Origin: Galeruca laticollis
Taxonomy: Eukaryota > Arthropoda > Insecta > Coleoptera > Chrysomelidae
DNA length: 64,000 bases
Assembly (NCBI GenBank): GCA_963921935.1
Contig: OY998185.1
Location: 30,534,487-30,598,486 of the forward strand
Direction: 5' to 3'
Positions 1 to 11,100 of this stretch are shown here, one piece after another. How positions within the stretch are numbered: position 1 is the stretch's first letter; every line of letters starts with the position of its first letter. A program made the translations under genes and the position numbers. The notes under the pieces are model-generated. The model had not been told where the DNA came from and made no database searches. It was given only the letters and a program-made list of their open reading frames with translations.

Positions 1-785
1 CATTGAAATTATTTATTGTTTCATTTATGTCCTCACGTATTGAAAATTTTGTTAAAGGTACATCAGTTAAAATGGTATATTGTTCCCAGTCTGCTTCATG
101 TAGCTTCCACTTTTGTATAGGTGTGGAATCGTCAGCACTTCTACGTTTATCTACTACAAGGATTGGGAAATGATCACTGTCATATGAAAAAAGGAAGACT
201 TCCCATGTTAGGTGCTGATGTAATGAAGGATTACACAAAGTTAAATCTATAGCCGAAGAAGTTCCATTGTAGGTATTAAATCTGGTTTTACTTCTATCAT
301 TAATAATGTTTAAGTTTAAGTCTGTCATAACCTCTTCTATTGTGTTTCCTCGAGTATCTTGTTTCACACACCCCCACATGAAGTTGTGTCCGTTGAAGTC
401 GCCCATGATAATTTTAGGATTAGGAACATGAGATATTAGATCAGTCAGTTCCATTTTACTTAGGTTTCGGTCGGATGGAATATATATTACATATATTTAT
501 TTTTGTAGGAAAATAAACGCATACAGCTATTGCTTCAATATTGGTATCTAAATCAATTTGGCTTGAATGAAGGTTTTTGTTTACATATGTTGCAACTCCT
601 CCCAAACTTTTTATACCAATTCTGTTCTTGTAATATACATTAAAAAATTTTAGTTTGTGTGTATTCTGATTATTAAAGTGTGTTTCTTGTAAACAGATAA
701 CGTTCGGGTTGTATTTAGATATAATAGTTTTTAACATTTCCAGATGGAGGTAATATCCATTTAGATTCCACTGTAGAATACTCAT
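1..785 (-). pseudogene. LINE ORF2 N-terminus: endonuclease (EEP) domain
   Basis: The first 109 residues (785 to 456) begin MSILQWNLNGYY and contain the Mg-binding glutamate in ICLQETH, as in exonuclease-endonuclease-phosphatase domains of LINE ORF2. After a frameshift near 456 the reading continues with IMGDFNGHN (rc of about 382-416) and SDHFPIL (rc of about 158-178). These are the two other hallmark endonuclease motifs. In a live element this enzyme nicks target DNA to prime reverse transcription. The domain runs off the window before any RT motif. The start codon lies close behind the end of ORF1, as is usual for Jockey. Confidence 0.8.
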
Positions 786-799
786 TGTTTTATTTTAAA

Positions 800-2040
800 T
801 TTATTGAAGTAGGATTTATGTCGTTGCTGTCTGATGAGTCACCGATTGGCTCTTGTTCTATGGGTCCTTCAGCAATATATCTTTCAAGTCTCTTCCTAAT
901 TTTTGTGAAGAGCGTCTTCGTTGCTTTGCTCTGTAGTGAGTGGTAATTTATTTTAATAGTATCTACTAAGTCTTCAAATTCCGACGTGGAGTTTCTAATT
1001 ACGCTTATTGGATGGGTTTCCTTTTATATTTGACAATAAGACGGTCAATTGTTCGAAAGTAAGAGCATAATAGCTTTTAGGATATTTTTCCATTAGCTGT
1101 TTCGCAGGTTGCATTTGTTCGGATAAAATTCATCACTTTTATATTTTTTCAGTGTATCAGGTATTTTGAATGCCGACTCTGATTATGCAATGGGACTAGA
1201 AGTTACGGATAAAGGTCGTTTATTACAGTTTTCTGTATAATCCATTCGCTTTTCCAAGGCATCTTGAGTTGATCTTATGGAATTTTTTAACAAAGATAGG
1301 GAGATGTGAGCAGTTTTACTAGTGGATTCTGTTAGGTTTACTTGGGATGGGTTTACTTGTGTAACGAAGTATTTTGTTCAGCATTTGGACACTTTGATGC
1401 AATGTGACCAGTTTGTTTACATTTGTGACAATTCTGATTATCAAATGTGAGGTAGATCCGATAGGAAGTGTTGTCATCTTGGATGATAATACTATCTGGA
1501 ATATTTAAGTTGTTCATATTCTTGGCGTCGGAAACTGAGAGTATGGTTGTATTCTGGTTTTGTCGTTCCAACTCTTAGGGGCATTATTGGGGATATGTTG
1601 TTTATGCCTAGACCCCGCAATTCTGATAGTAGTATATCATTGGGAATCGAGGGACAGACGTTTGATAGTGCCAGCCGTTCGGAAGGTGTTTGTAATCTAC
1701 GGGTTTTAATGAAGTTTCCATTGATAGGGAATTCTCCTCCCTGTTCACTGACAAATACGTCTACTGCTTGTTTGGATGATAGATATATGCATATTCTGCA
1801 TATTTCGAGGGCCTACACAATGGCCTACAATGTCTCCGATTTGATATAAATAATCTTCAAGTTTAGGACCATTTAATGAGGTAAACATAATAGCTTGATC
1901 TTTGGAAGGGAGTGTGGGTTGAGATTGTTTTGATAAGGCAGTTGAATAAGATATTGTGCTAGCTTGAGATTGGTTCATATTTCTATTTAGTAGGTGTTCT
2001 GAATGCGGTCCTATCTTTCGAGGTAAGGTGCGTAAGGAAC
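800..2040 (-). pseudogene. LINE ORF1 (gag-like, CCHC zinc knuckle), broken
   Basis: The N-terminal part (1978 to 1745) starts MNQSQASTISYSTALSKQ. The frame is open for about 20 more codons upstream, so the true start may be near 2040. The later part (1571 to 1353) contains a CCHC knuckle, C-x2-C-x4-H-x4-C (residues NCHKCKQTGHIASKCP). This knuckle is typical of the nucleic-acid-binding ORF1 protein of Jockey LINEs, which packages the element RNA. The segments are in different frames, so it is a pseudogene. Confidence 0.7.
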
Positions 2041-2100
2041 TGGTTCCCTTATCGCTCGCCTCGGTTGTGATATATATGTTTTGATTTGTTTTCAGACGAT

Positions 2101-4875
2101 ATTTTATCAGTTGATTATTATTTACTAGTAAACTTTTTACTTACAGTTATTTGCGTGAAGTACTTTGTATTAATGTAATTCACTTTTTCCACTAAATTTG
2201 TTATTTATTCGGGACCTATCAAACAAAGGTGTTTAAATCATAGTTGCCAGGTCCGAACTCCGACTTGAATATTTTATTATTATAAAACTATAACTTCTTG
2301 TAACGTGGACTTTGTTGTGCCCGTCATACCTTCAATGATCATGGATGACAAGTGACGCGAGGCATTTCTTCGCATCGTATCACTTACCAAACAGATGATA
2401 AAATTGTTGTTTGTTGTTGTTGACATAACGAACCGCTGACCAACATAAATTCGCTGGAAAAATGGTGATCATTAGAGCTGTCACTTGGTTATTGGCAGCC
2501 TTCGTTGTACACAGCTGTCATTTCATGTGAAACGGCAGTGAATGGTGGCCCGTCCAAGATCCGGCCGACCTTATAAATTGAAAATTTCATTTTTTATGTC
2601 GAAACTTTTAATTTTTCGCAACAGTAAAAGTAAAAATTATACAAAATTTGCAATTCTGGTTTTATAATATATGACTTGAAAAACAATAAACTAATACTAA
2701 ACATCAACCAGAATTATTTAGGTACTTATTCAAAATTATTTTATATTGTGCAGTTATTGCATGTCACATTAGAACCGTTTTACACTTACGAGAATAATTG
2801 CGAAATTTACTCTGAAAATTTTCGTAAGAATAATTTTTGCTGTTTTACACGCCATAGAATTATTGCCAAAATTTTCAGAGTGAAAATATATAACGAGTTA
2901 TATTTTAATGGCAATAATTTAGAAAGTGCGCGATAATCGACGCAGAAGCCATAAATAAAATCATAATAATAATGGTGTCATGTGTCGTTATAAGTCTCAG
3001 GATCTTCAACCATTAATTATTTATTTAGGAGAGTAAGGTGTCTTTGTTTTTTTGTGTATAATTCATAAAAATAGTAAATCACAGCCAACTGCTGCAGCAC
3101 CTAACAGCAACTCTTTTTGTCTACCAGACGTGGCTGTAAATACCAATTAAATTGCCAAATAATATAATATGAAAACTTGAAATTTAAAAAAAAAATTACC
3201 AAACTAATCTAAAATAAATGGTTCAAAAACAGCTGATTAATTAAAGACTGTGAATCGTGAAAACTTCTTCCGAAAACAATCTCTCTGCGCAGGCGTATGA
3301 AATAAATTATTATGAAAATGTTTGTCGTAAAAATATTATGTGTCTAACAGACATTAAACGCAAGTCCAGCGCACGGTATCTACCTACCTCTTAGGACAAA
3401 TACAATTCATTTTGTGCTTCCAACATAAATTTGGTTATGTCATCTCTCGAAGAAATAGATGCTTTTTTTGGGTTAGTAAGAAGAATTTTCTCTTTTAAAA
3501 AATGCGACAAGTTTAAAATAATTAGAAATATTAATATTAAGTACGGATTTTATCATCAAATATTTCACCACAAAGTTGAAAACTTATTTGGTTGGGCTAG
3601 TTCTTGAAAGTAAACTAGCAATATATTTTCTGACGTTTTTAATACATTTTTCTCATCGCACCATTTTTTATATGCAATGTAGGCCTATCATATAATACCT
3701 GCGATTTTTTTGGTAATAGTTCCACTTCTTCGGCTTTCGCTCTAATTTCAGGAGTACAACCACTATAGAATCGCTCATTTTTAGCAACCGCGACCACAGT
3801 TAATCCATCTCGACCATCAGTATAATATTATAAACTGACGTTTGTGTTTTACATTTGATAGAAGCATGTATGATTTGATTTTCAAGAAAATTTTAAAATT
3901 CATTCTATATTCGATTTTTATCAGTTTTAAAAACTAATATTTAAGAAATTAAAATGCCAGTAGTGAAAAAAATTCTATATGATCCGCGGTAGAAAAGTGT
4001 ATTTATGTCACGGATCCATTAGAGACCGAGAGCGCATAATTACTATTTGAACATTCTGCAAAAAGAGAATAATTTACATACATAAATGTATGTGAAAGTG
4101 AGTTCGTTTACAAATTTTTCAAATTATGTATAATGTGATCTAAAAAATGATACAGGTACATGAAACATAATGAGTTAATAATATAAACATAATAGACATT
4201 ATTACAAAAATACAAGGAACAGAAACTCTCAAAAGACAAGTATTCGCGGATACACTTGCTAAAGATGCAATATTAGAGAGGTCAACTATTTCTTGTTTAT
4301 ACACTATCAAAGAATTAAACTATTTCATTGGCCCAACGTAAACATCATACAAACCAACTGGTCAAGGAAAGACCTATCAAAGAAATTATTTCTCTATATC
4401 CATCTCTACATCTCCATCTGTATTAGAACTATTTATATATTCAATCACATTTTGTTTCATTTTTGGTATGGAAGAAAATGGAATATCCTAATTCTGTGGT
4501 ATCAATTGCTTGCTTTTCGCTTGTGAATATCTGATTTGTTTGATTTTAGATGGATAGGGTATTTTTATTGATCTAAGCAGTGCTCTGAAAAAGAAATAAC
4601 AAGAAACAGGAAAAAACTAATCTATCGTGAATGAATTTGATTTTGTTTTATTGATTGAAAGTATGCTGAATATTCCTATTGTAGCAATAGACTATTACTC
4701 CGTGTGTACTTTCTCTCAGACTACACCATCAATATACAGACACTTATATATTGCCAAAATAAAAAAAAATATCGACAGTTGTTTTGTGCTATTTTCAAAT
4801 GATTTAAAGAACGATTTTATTTTGTTATATTATTGGCATTCGCCTATATTTATAGTTTTAATTTTTTTTGTTTAG
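2101..4875. other. Collagen intron, no gene recognised
   Basis: AT-rich sequence with no Gly-X-Y exon, RNA gene or transposon domain that I can see. Short open frames (2676-2936, 4293-4526, 4627-4875) have low-complexity translations with no motif. An imperfect palindrome around 2785-2930 shares a core near CTCTGAAAATTTT on both arms and could be a decayed MITE. The end (4862-4875) is a T-rich tract and AG, the splice acceptor of the next collagen exon. Confidence 0.6.
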
Positions 4876-5145
4876 GGTGATTTGGGGCCGACTGGGCCAA
4901 AGGGGGATGAAGGAAAACAGGGTATTCAAGGTGCACCAGGTACCAGAGGACTACCTGGCCCGGAAGGACCTAAAGGATTTACAGGTGCAACTGGGTTTCC
5001 AGGACCATCTGGAGAACCAGGATTGCCCGGACTGAAAGGAGAAGCAGGCCTCAACGGAGATAATGGAATACCCGGAGAGCTAGGACCTCAAGGAGAACAA
5101 GGTTTGCCAGGAAAAATTGGACCAGTAGGCCCTGCTGGTAGATCG
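4876..5145 (+). CDS. Collagen exon A (30 Gly-X-Y triplets)
   Basis: The exon starts right after ...TTTAG with GGT GAT TTG and ends ...GGT AGA TCG before the donor GTATGC. Its length is 270 nt (5 x 54), phase 0 at both ends, and every third residue is Gly. Many X/Y positions are Pro (GLP, GPE, GFP, GEP). The following intron is only 63 bp. Confidence 0.95.
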
Positions 5146-8100
5146 GTATGCAAATTATTCAATTTGATATAAATTATACTTAAATATGTATGCATTTTCT
5201 TGTATTAGGGGCCTGAAGGACCAGCAGGTCAACAAGGGAACACTGGGCTGCCAGGGGAAAAGGGTGACACAGGTGTTATGGGTACTACAGGGCTTCAAGG
5301 ACAACCCGGACCTCAAGGAGTTCCAGGTCCTCCCGGAGCTCCTGGTATTGTTGGATCACCTGGAGCTGCGGTCAGTATCATAAAACTTGTAATCACTCAA
5401 ATAATATTAAGGACAGAAAAAATTGTAGAATGTTTTTATTTGCTGTTTGATCCATTCCCATAATTCCATTCCATACGTTTTGAAAAGAGGTAACTTAATG
5501 AATTAATATAATATTTTTGAGATTCACTTGGGACTTCTTGTTAATTAGCCAATACATCTTCTTTCTAATTGTTTTCTCTTAGACTTGATCACTGAATTTC
5601 ATGCCATGTTTCCATCTATTTTTCTTCACAATATTATTTTTGAAGCGGTGTGGTGATCGTAATTTGACATATTTGTTGGTTCAATTTGGACTTTTTAGTT
5701 CTCAATTTAGTTTTTTAGAATAGTTAAAAAATGAGTGAATTTGAGGATCTGAAACTCATATAGATTTCTTATTAAATGACATACCGAATCCTCAGATGTA
5801 ATTGGTATAACAGTTGTCGATAACAAGTTCAGGAAGCACCCAAGACTGCCTTGAGAAAGATCTAATTTTTTATATTAATCGCATAGCTCCTACTCAAACT
5901 TGACTGGAAGATGCCCACTTAACTTTATCAAAAACTGATGTTCACAATTCTTCTAGACTCTGCTTGATTTTGTTCTGTATTCTGTGCTGTATTCTGTGCT
6001 GTATTGTTCAGAGATATTTTCTAATTTAGGATAAGGATAAGATCTTCGATATCACTGACTAATTTATTGTAATATTGAGAATCATAGTTATTTCTAATTT
6101 TGCTTTTTGGAAGACATTTTTAGAACTAATCTAACAGTAGAATCCAAACCAGATTGCTTTGTGTTGATTGAGGCGACTCATTTATTTGCAAATTTCAATT
6201 GAGGAGAATGCTTTCAGTGTAGACAATAACTGACATGGAATTTGTAGGAATTCTATTATTCGTCATTGTCCATCATATTAGAAATGGTGAATATATCTGC
6301 TTTATCTGTTCTGAAAAAGCCCATTTATCATTAGGTTTTCTTACCGTGGATTTTAACAAATTATTATCTACAATTGGAAGGCCTTGTTTCTTGATTCTTA
6401 TGGGTAAGAATGTCGAGGCGGGTTTTATCGACTGGATTTATATTTATTCCATTTTTCAGTATTGTGGGTGATTTCGGTGGTAAATTTTCTTATTGTTACT
6501 ATTGGGTTCAAAATTACAAAGTACATTGGAAGTGGTTCCTTACTGTAGGGCTACTGAGTCAAAAGCTCGGACCAATGCGAATAATATTTTGGATTTTATT
6601 AAATATGTATTACAAAAATTCAGGATGGTACATAATACATAAAATCTTGATCCGCCTAACCTCACTTCTCTCTCGTCAAGTCGCAGAACATAACTGTTGT
6701 TCTTTGTCTTGGTCCTTTTCTCAAGTATTGACATACTACACATAAAACCAGAGTGGGGGTCACGGACGCCCGACCGCATAGGCAAATCATAATACATGAG
6801 AGTACAATAATGGTCGCATAACTAAAGATGCCTACATTGCTAACCCATGTCTAATGTCAGTTTTGTTATGTCATTTTCCTATTAATTCAGCTTTGATGTC
6901 TTATAAAGGTAGGAAATGAATAAATTATGTTAGCCGTCTCATGCTTGATCTGATAATGATGTATCCTTTTTTTTTCATAATGAATACAGTGTGTGAATGG
7001 TTAAGGGGTGGATGTTAATTGTATTTTAGATAATCCATTAGTGAGAAATGTATTCAGATTCATACAGTAGAGGAATTCTTTTTAATTACTAACAGAGTAT
7101 ATATAAATTGGGAGTGTCACACTCTCAGATCTGCGTAATTATTTCTTGCAAGTCGTCGTTCAAAAGACGATATTATTCGATTGTGATTTCTATTTAGGAT
7201 GGCGTTTCATTTTATGGTTGGTGACTGTTTCTTTTCCTCTTATGTTCGGTGGTTTGCCAACGATATTCTTTCAACAAGGTATGCGGACGGAAATTTTGAG
7301 TCGAGTTAGCACTACTATATTTTTAGATGAACTTCCATTTGATTAAGTTACGGTACACCGATAAAGGATGTTGTGTACTGAAACTATTGAATGGGTCCTC
7401 ATTTGCCATTTGGCTGTTGAATTTAGGTGCCAATTGTGATTAGGTTCAGTTACAGGTCATATTTGTTGACAGTGATAAAGTATTATAATGAATCATCCAG
7501 TCAAATTTCTTAGTGGTCCAGCGCGGAGTCATTACTGAAAAAAACACTGGAGATTTATAGTATGTTTTTCCGAAGTATAGTACAATTTACTGTACAAGCA
7601 TATATTCCTGGTCCACTCCTTATTAGAACTATCCCATAGAGACTACTACTACTTAATAGTCTGTGTAAACGTACTAATAGTAAACGCTCTCACCCAAAAG
7701 TCTCGTAGCGGTAACAGAGCTCGATTTGTACGGGTTATCGTTTTGAATATCCAAACTAAATTGAACTGATATTTTACAGGGAGAAAATGGCCCCGTGGGT
7801 ACTCCTGGTTTACCTGGACCTCAAGGTAAGATAGGAGAATCAGGACCAAAGGGTAATAAAGGTGATCGAGGCCGAAGAGGTCCTAAAGGCCATAGGGGTG
7901 ACCTGGGACCAACTGGAATAAAAGGAGAAGAGGGAGAAAGAGGCGAACGTGGAGAGAAAGGTCCTAGGGGGGCAGAAGGTTTAAAAGGAAACACGGTAAG
8001 CGTAGATAATATTTTAAAATAAAATAAAGACTTAAAAAGCTGTTTGGCACCAGCTTTGATTTATTGCACCTGATTAGTAAAGAAAAATAAGAAATGCAGA

Positions 8101-11100
8101 TATCTAGTCTCAGCCAAAGATATTTCAAAGAAGTTACACCCACTATTTAACTATTCAAATCTGAAATTAAATCAGACTCATTGGTACTGCCATGTCAACA
8201 TACTGGCATACCGCCAACAAGGTAAATATGATTTTGTATATAAATTTTCAGGAAATTACTCCCTCCACATAGATACTATGTCAATAAAAGAAACGTAACT
8301 AATGATACGGATGATGAACAATAGAATCTATTAAAAAACATCATTTTTCACAGCAGTTGATAAATCTTTGTAGATGGGTGAAAACTACACCCCTATATTA
8401 TCGGACTAACTCGGACCGTTCCTCGAAGAAAAAACATCTTCTCTGGCTATATGCCACAACGAATATTGACCTAGGTACATCTTCTACTGATGACTCACAA
8501 TTATAGGGAGAAATGCATAATCTGTGGACCATGGTTTCAATATATGGGTCTCTCCAGCACAAAGGCATGCTTTCTCGTTCAGAGTGCCTAATCAGAACAA
8601 AAGATGACACATTCACCACTACTGTATCTGTAAGAATTTGAAGGGTGGGTAACCCCACAGCATTTAGGCCATAATTGACCCATTGTGCATCCTTCTGAGG
8701 TTCAGACTTCCTTCTAGCTCGTCATCCAGCCTACTTGTTTGAAGTAGGCGATAACGACGCCTGAAGTAAGTTCCTTCATACTGGCGTATGTTAACCTGTG
8801 TTCGCCAAATACAGAAAACCTAAATTGAGAGAGTGTCGGACATTTACAAATAATTTGTTCGACCGTCTCATCTTCTTGTTCACATCCTCTACTAAGTGGG
8901 GTTTCTGTGGAGATGTTTTCGTAGGTGGCAGTGACCAGTCAGAATACCCGTGGCTGTTCGTAGGTTCTGCCTGTTCATAATCACGTATTTTTTAGCTACT
9001 TTGCTCTCCGGATACTGTAACAGTTCTTTGGCAAGCCTGCAGCATTCTGCGTAGTCCCCTCTTTAATAATCATCCGTCGCTGATGCCGATAGACCAATGA
9101 AAGTGCCGGGTCCCAAGAGGTTTTGGGATGAAACTTTGTTTTGATTGTTATTTAATGAAATTGTTATGGACTGTATAATTTTATTTATCGACAAATTCAT
9201 TGACAACTGGTTCATATCAAAAATATATTACAGTAATTGCTCTAACCCTAGTTTTTCGGTGATAAGGAATTCTAGTCTGTCCAGTTCTCGCGGTGTTGTC
9301 ACTATTTTCAATTTTACCGTAAATAGAGTTCTTCAAACTTTCGATTTCCCGTGGCCCTTGATCCAGCCTAAAGTGACCGTGTTGTTATTACAGGCTGCGA
9401 TTAGGGCTATGTGACATTCCAATACTAGGCAGAAAATAAGTTCGATGACTATTTAACCGAGTCGGGCAACTGGGAGCCTTATAGAACAGCTCTAACAATC
9501 TACAACAAAGAAAATTAGAAAGGCGAAGCGGGAGTCTTGTAAGAAGTTATGTGCGAGTATATCTGATATACCTCGCAGTACCAGAATACACAAGATTCTC
9601 TCTAAAGAGTCGACTGCCGAGATAGGGTCGATGAAGCGATGAGATGGCACTTTCACGACCTCTAGAAAAAAATCGTTAGAGTTTTTGATTAAAAACCATT
9701 TCCCGGAAGTTTAACTCTGGTTAACAATCGATCTCCCCACTTTGAGGGCGCAAGGCAGCCCAAAAAGAACGATTGGAGGTCGCCAAAGAAGTTATCACAG
9801 CACCGGCGATAGAATGGGCAATCAAATCATTTCAGCCCTTCAAATCTCCCGGTGAGGATGACATTTATCCAGCTCTGCTGCAAAACGGACTGGGATTACT
9901 TTTACCCATCCTCATTAAACTGTATCAAGCTAGTCTGACGTGGAATTATATACCACCCAGTTGGTTGGTGGCTAGGGTAGTATATATACCGAAAGTGGGC
10001 CGCACAGACCCACACCCTGAATCGCCATTATACAACTCCCCCTGAGCATCCACCAGTACGCTTATCAAACTGGCAAATCAACAGATTTAGCGTTACACAA
10101 CCTTGTTGAGAAAATCACACAATCCCTTAACAATAAGGAGATTGCGGTTGCCATATTTCTTGAGATCGAAGGAGTATTTGACAATGCACTACCGGTCTCC
10201 ATTGGTTCAGCTTTGGCTGAAAAGGACATTAAACCAACGATTACCAGGTGGATATATGACATGCTCACTAATAGAACAGCCACTACATCTCTTCAAGATG
10301 AGGCCATTAGCTTTAAGATTTACAGGGGCTGCCCGCAAGGTGGAGTGCTATTTCCCCTGCTGTGGTCACTCTTGATGGACGACCTGCTTGGTACTCTCGT
10401 AGGAAGAGGGGTAGAGCTGCAGGAGTATGCAGACGACATTGTCATTCTGGCAAGAACCAAGTCAGGACGGGTAGCATATAATATCCTCCAAAAGACGTTG
10501 GACAATGTCTACAGTTGGTGCCAGAGGGAACAGATCTTCCACTACTTTCCTATAATGGTGAGGTTATTCCATTTGCAGCGGAAGTAAAATATTTGGGGAT
10601 TATCCTATATAAAAAACTTACATGGAACGCTCACTAGGAAAAAATTATCCATAAGGCCAGACTATCCTTGAGGACATGTCGCAGGATCTGTGGAAAATCT
10701 TGGGGCTGGGGTCTCAAGCAAATCTGTTGGATATATGTGATGATTGTTAGACCAATGATCACATATGGAGCCACTGCTTGGTGGTCAAAAGCTTTACAGA
10801 AAACAGTCGCTCTCTGGTGTACAGAGACAGGCTTGTATGGCTACTACTGGTGCCATCAGTACCACACCGCCAGCAGCCATGGACCCACCTCCTCTCCATA
10901 TAGTGCTGGAAAAGGGGGCCATATGGACAGCATATCGAATTGTGCATATTTCTAAATGCACAAAACAGACTTATACAGAGCAAACCATAATACTATCGAA
11001 CACTGAAAGTCATAGTGTTCTGGGAATGGCCTCTGGTATAATGCCTCCAACAGTAAACTACAATCAGCCTTATAGCGTCCTATTTCCAAATAGAGATGAA

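Larger units (their letters stand above)
1..2100 (-). mobile_element. Jockey-type LINE, 5' half (cut by window edge)
   Basis: Decayed non-LTR retrotransposon read from right to left. The order on the - strand is ORF1 (about 2040 to 800), then the start of ORF2 with its apurinic-type endonuclease (785 to 1). Reverse transcriptase would lie beyond position 1. The ORF1 zinc knuckle plus the endonuclease motifs GDFNGHN and SDHFP place it near the Jockey clade. Several frameshifts show it is not coding now. It sits in an intron of the collagen gene, antisense to it. The 5' boundary near 2100 is a guess, because I saw no target duplication. Confidence 0.8.

Noticed and set aside
1547..1849. 100-codon + strand frame
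   Set aside because: Antisense shadow of LINE ORF1 on the minus strand.
2676..2936. 86-codon + strand frame in the first intron
   Set aside because: No motif, and it overlaps an imperfect palindrome; composition is that of AT-rich intron.
5560..6260. Possible Copia RT remnant on the minus strand
   Set aside because: A few phrases loosely resemble Copia RT, but no YVDD box, GKARLVAKG-like motif or integrase was found; too weak.
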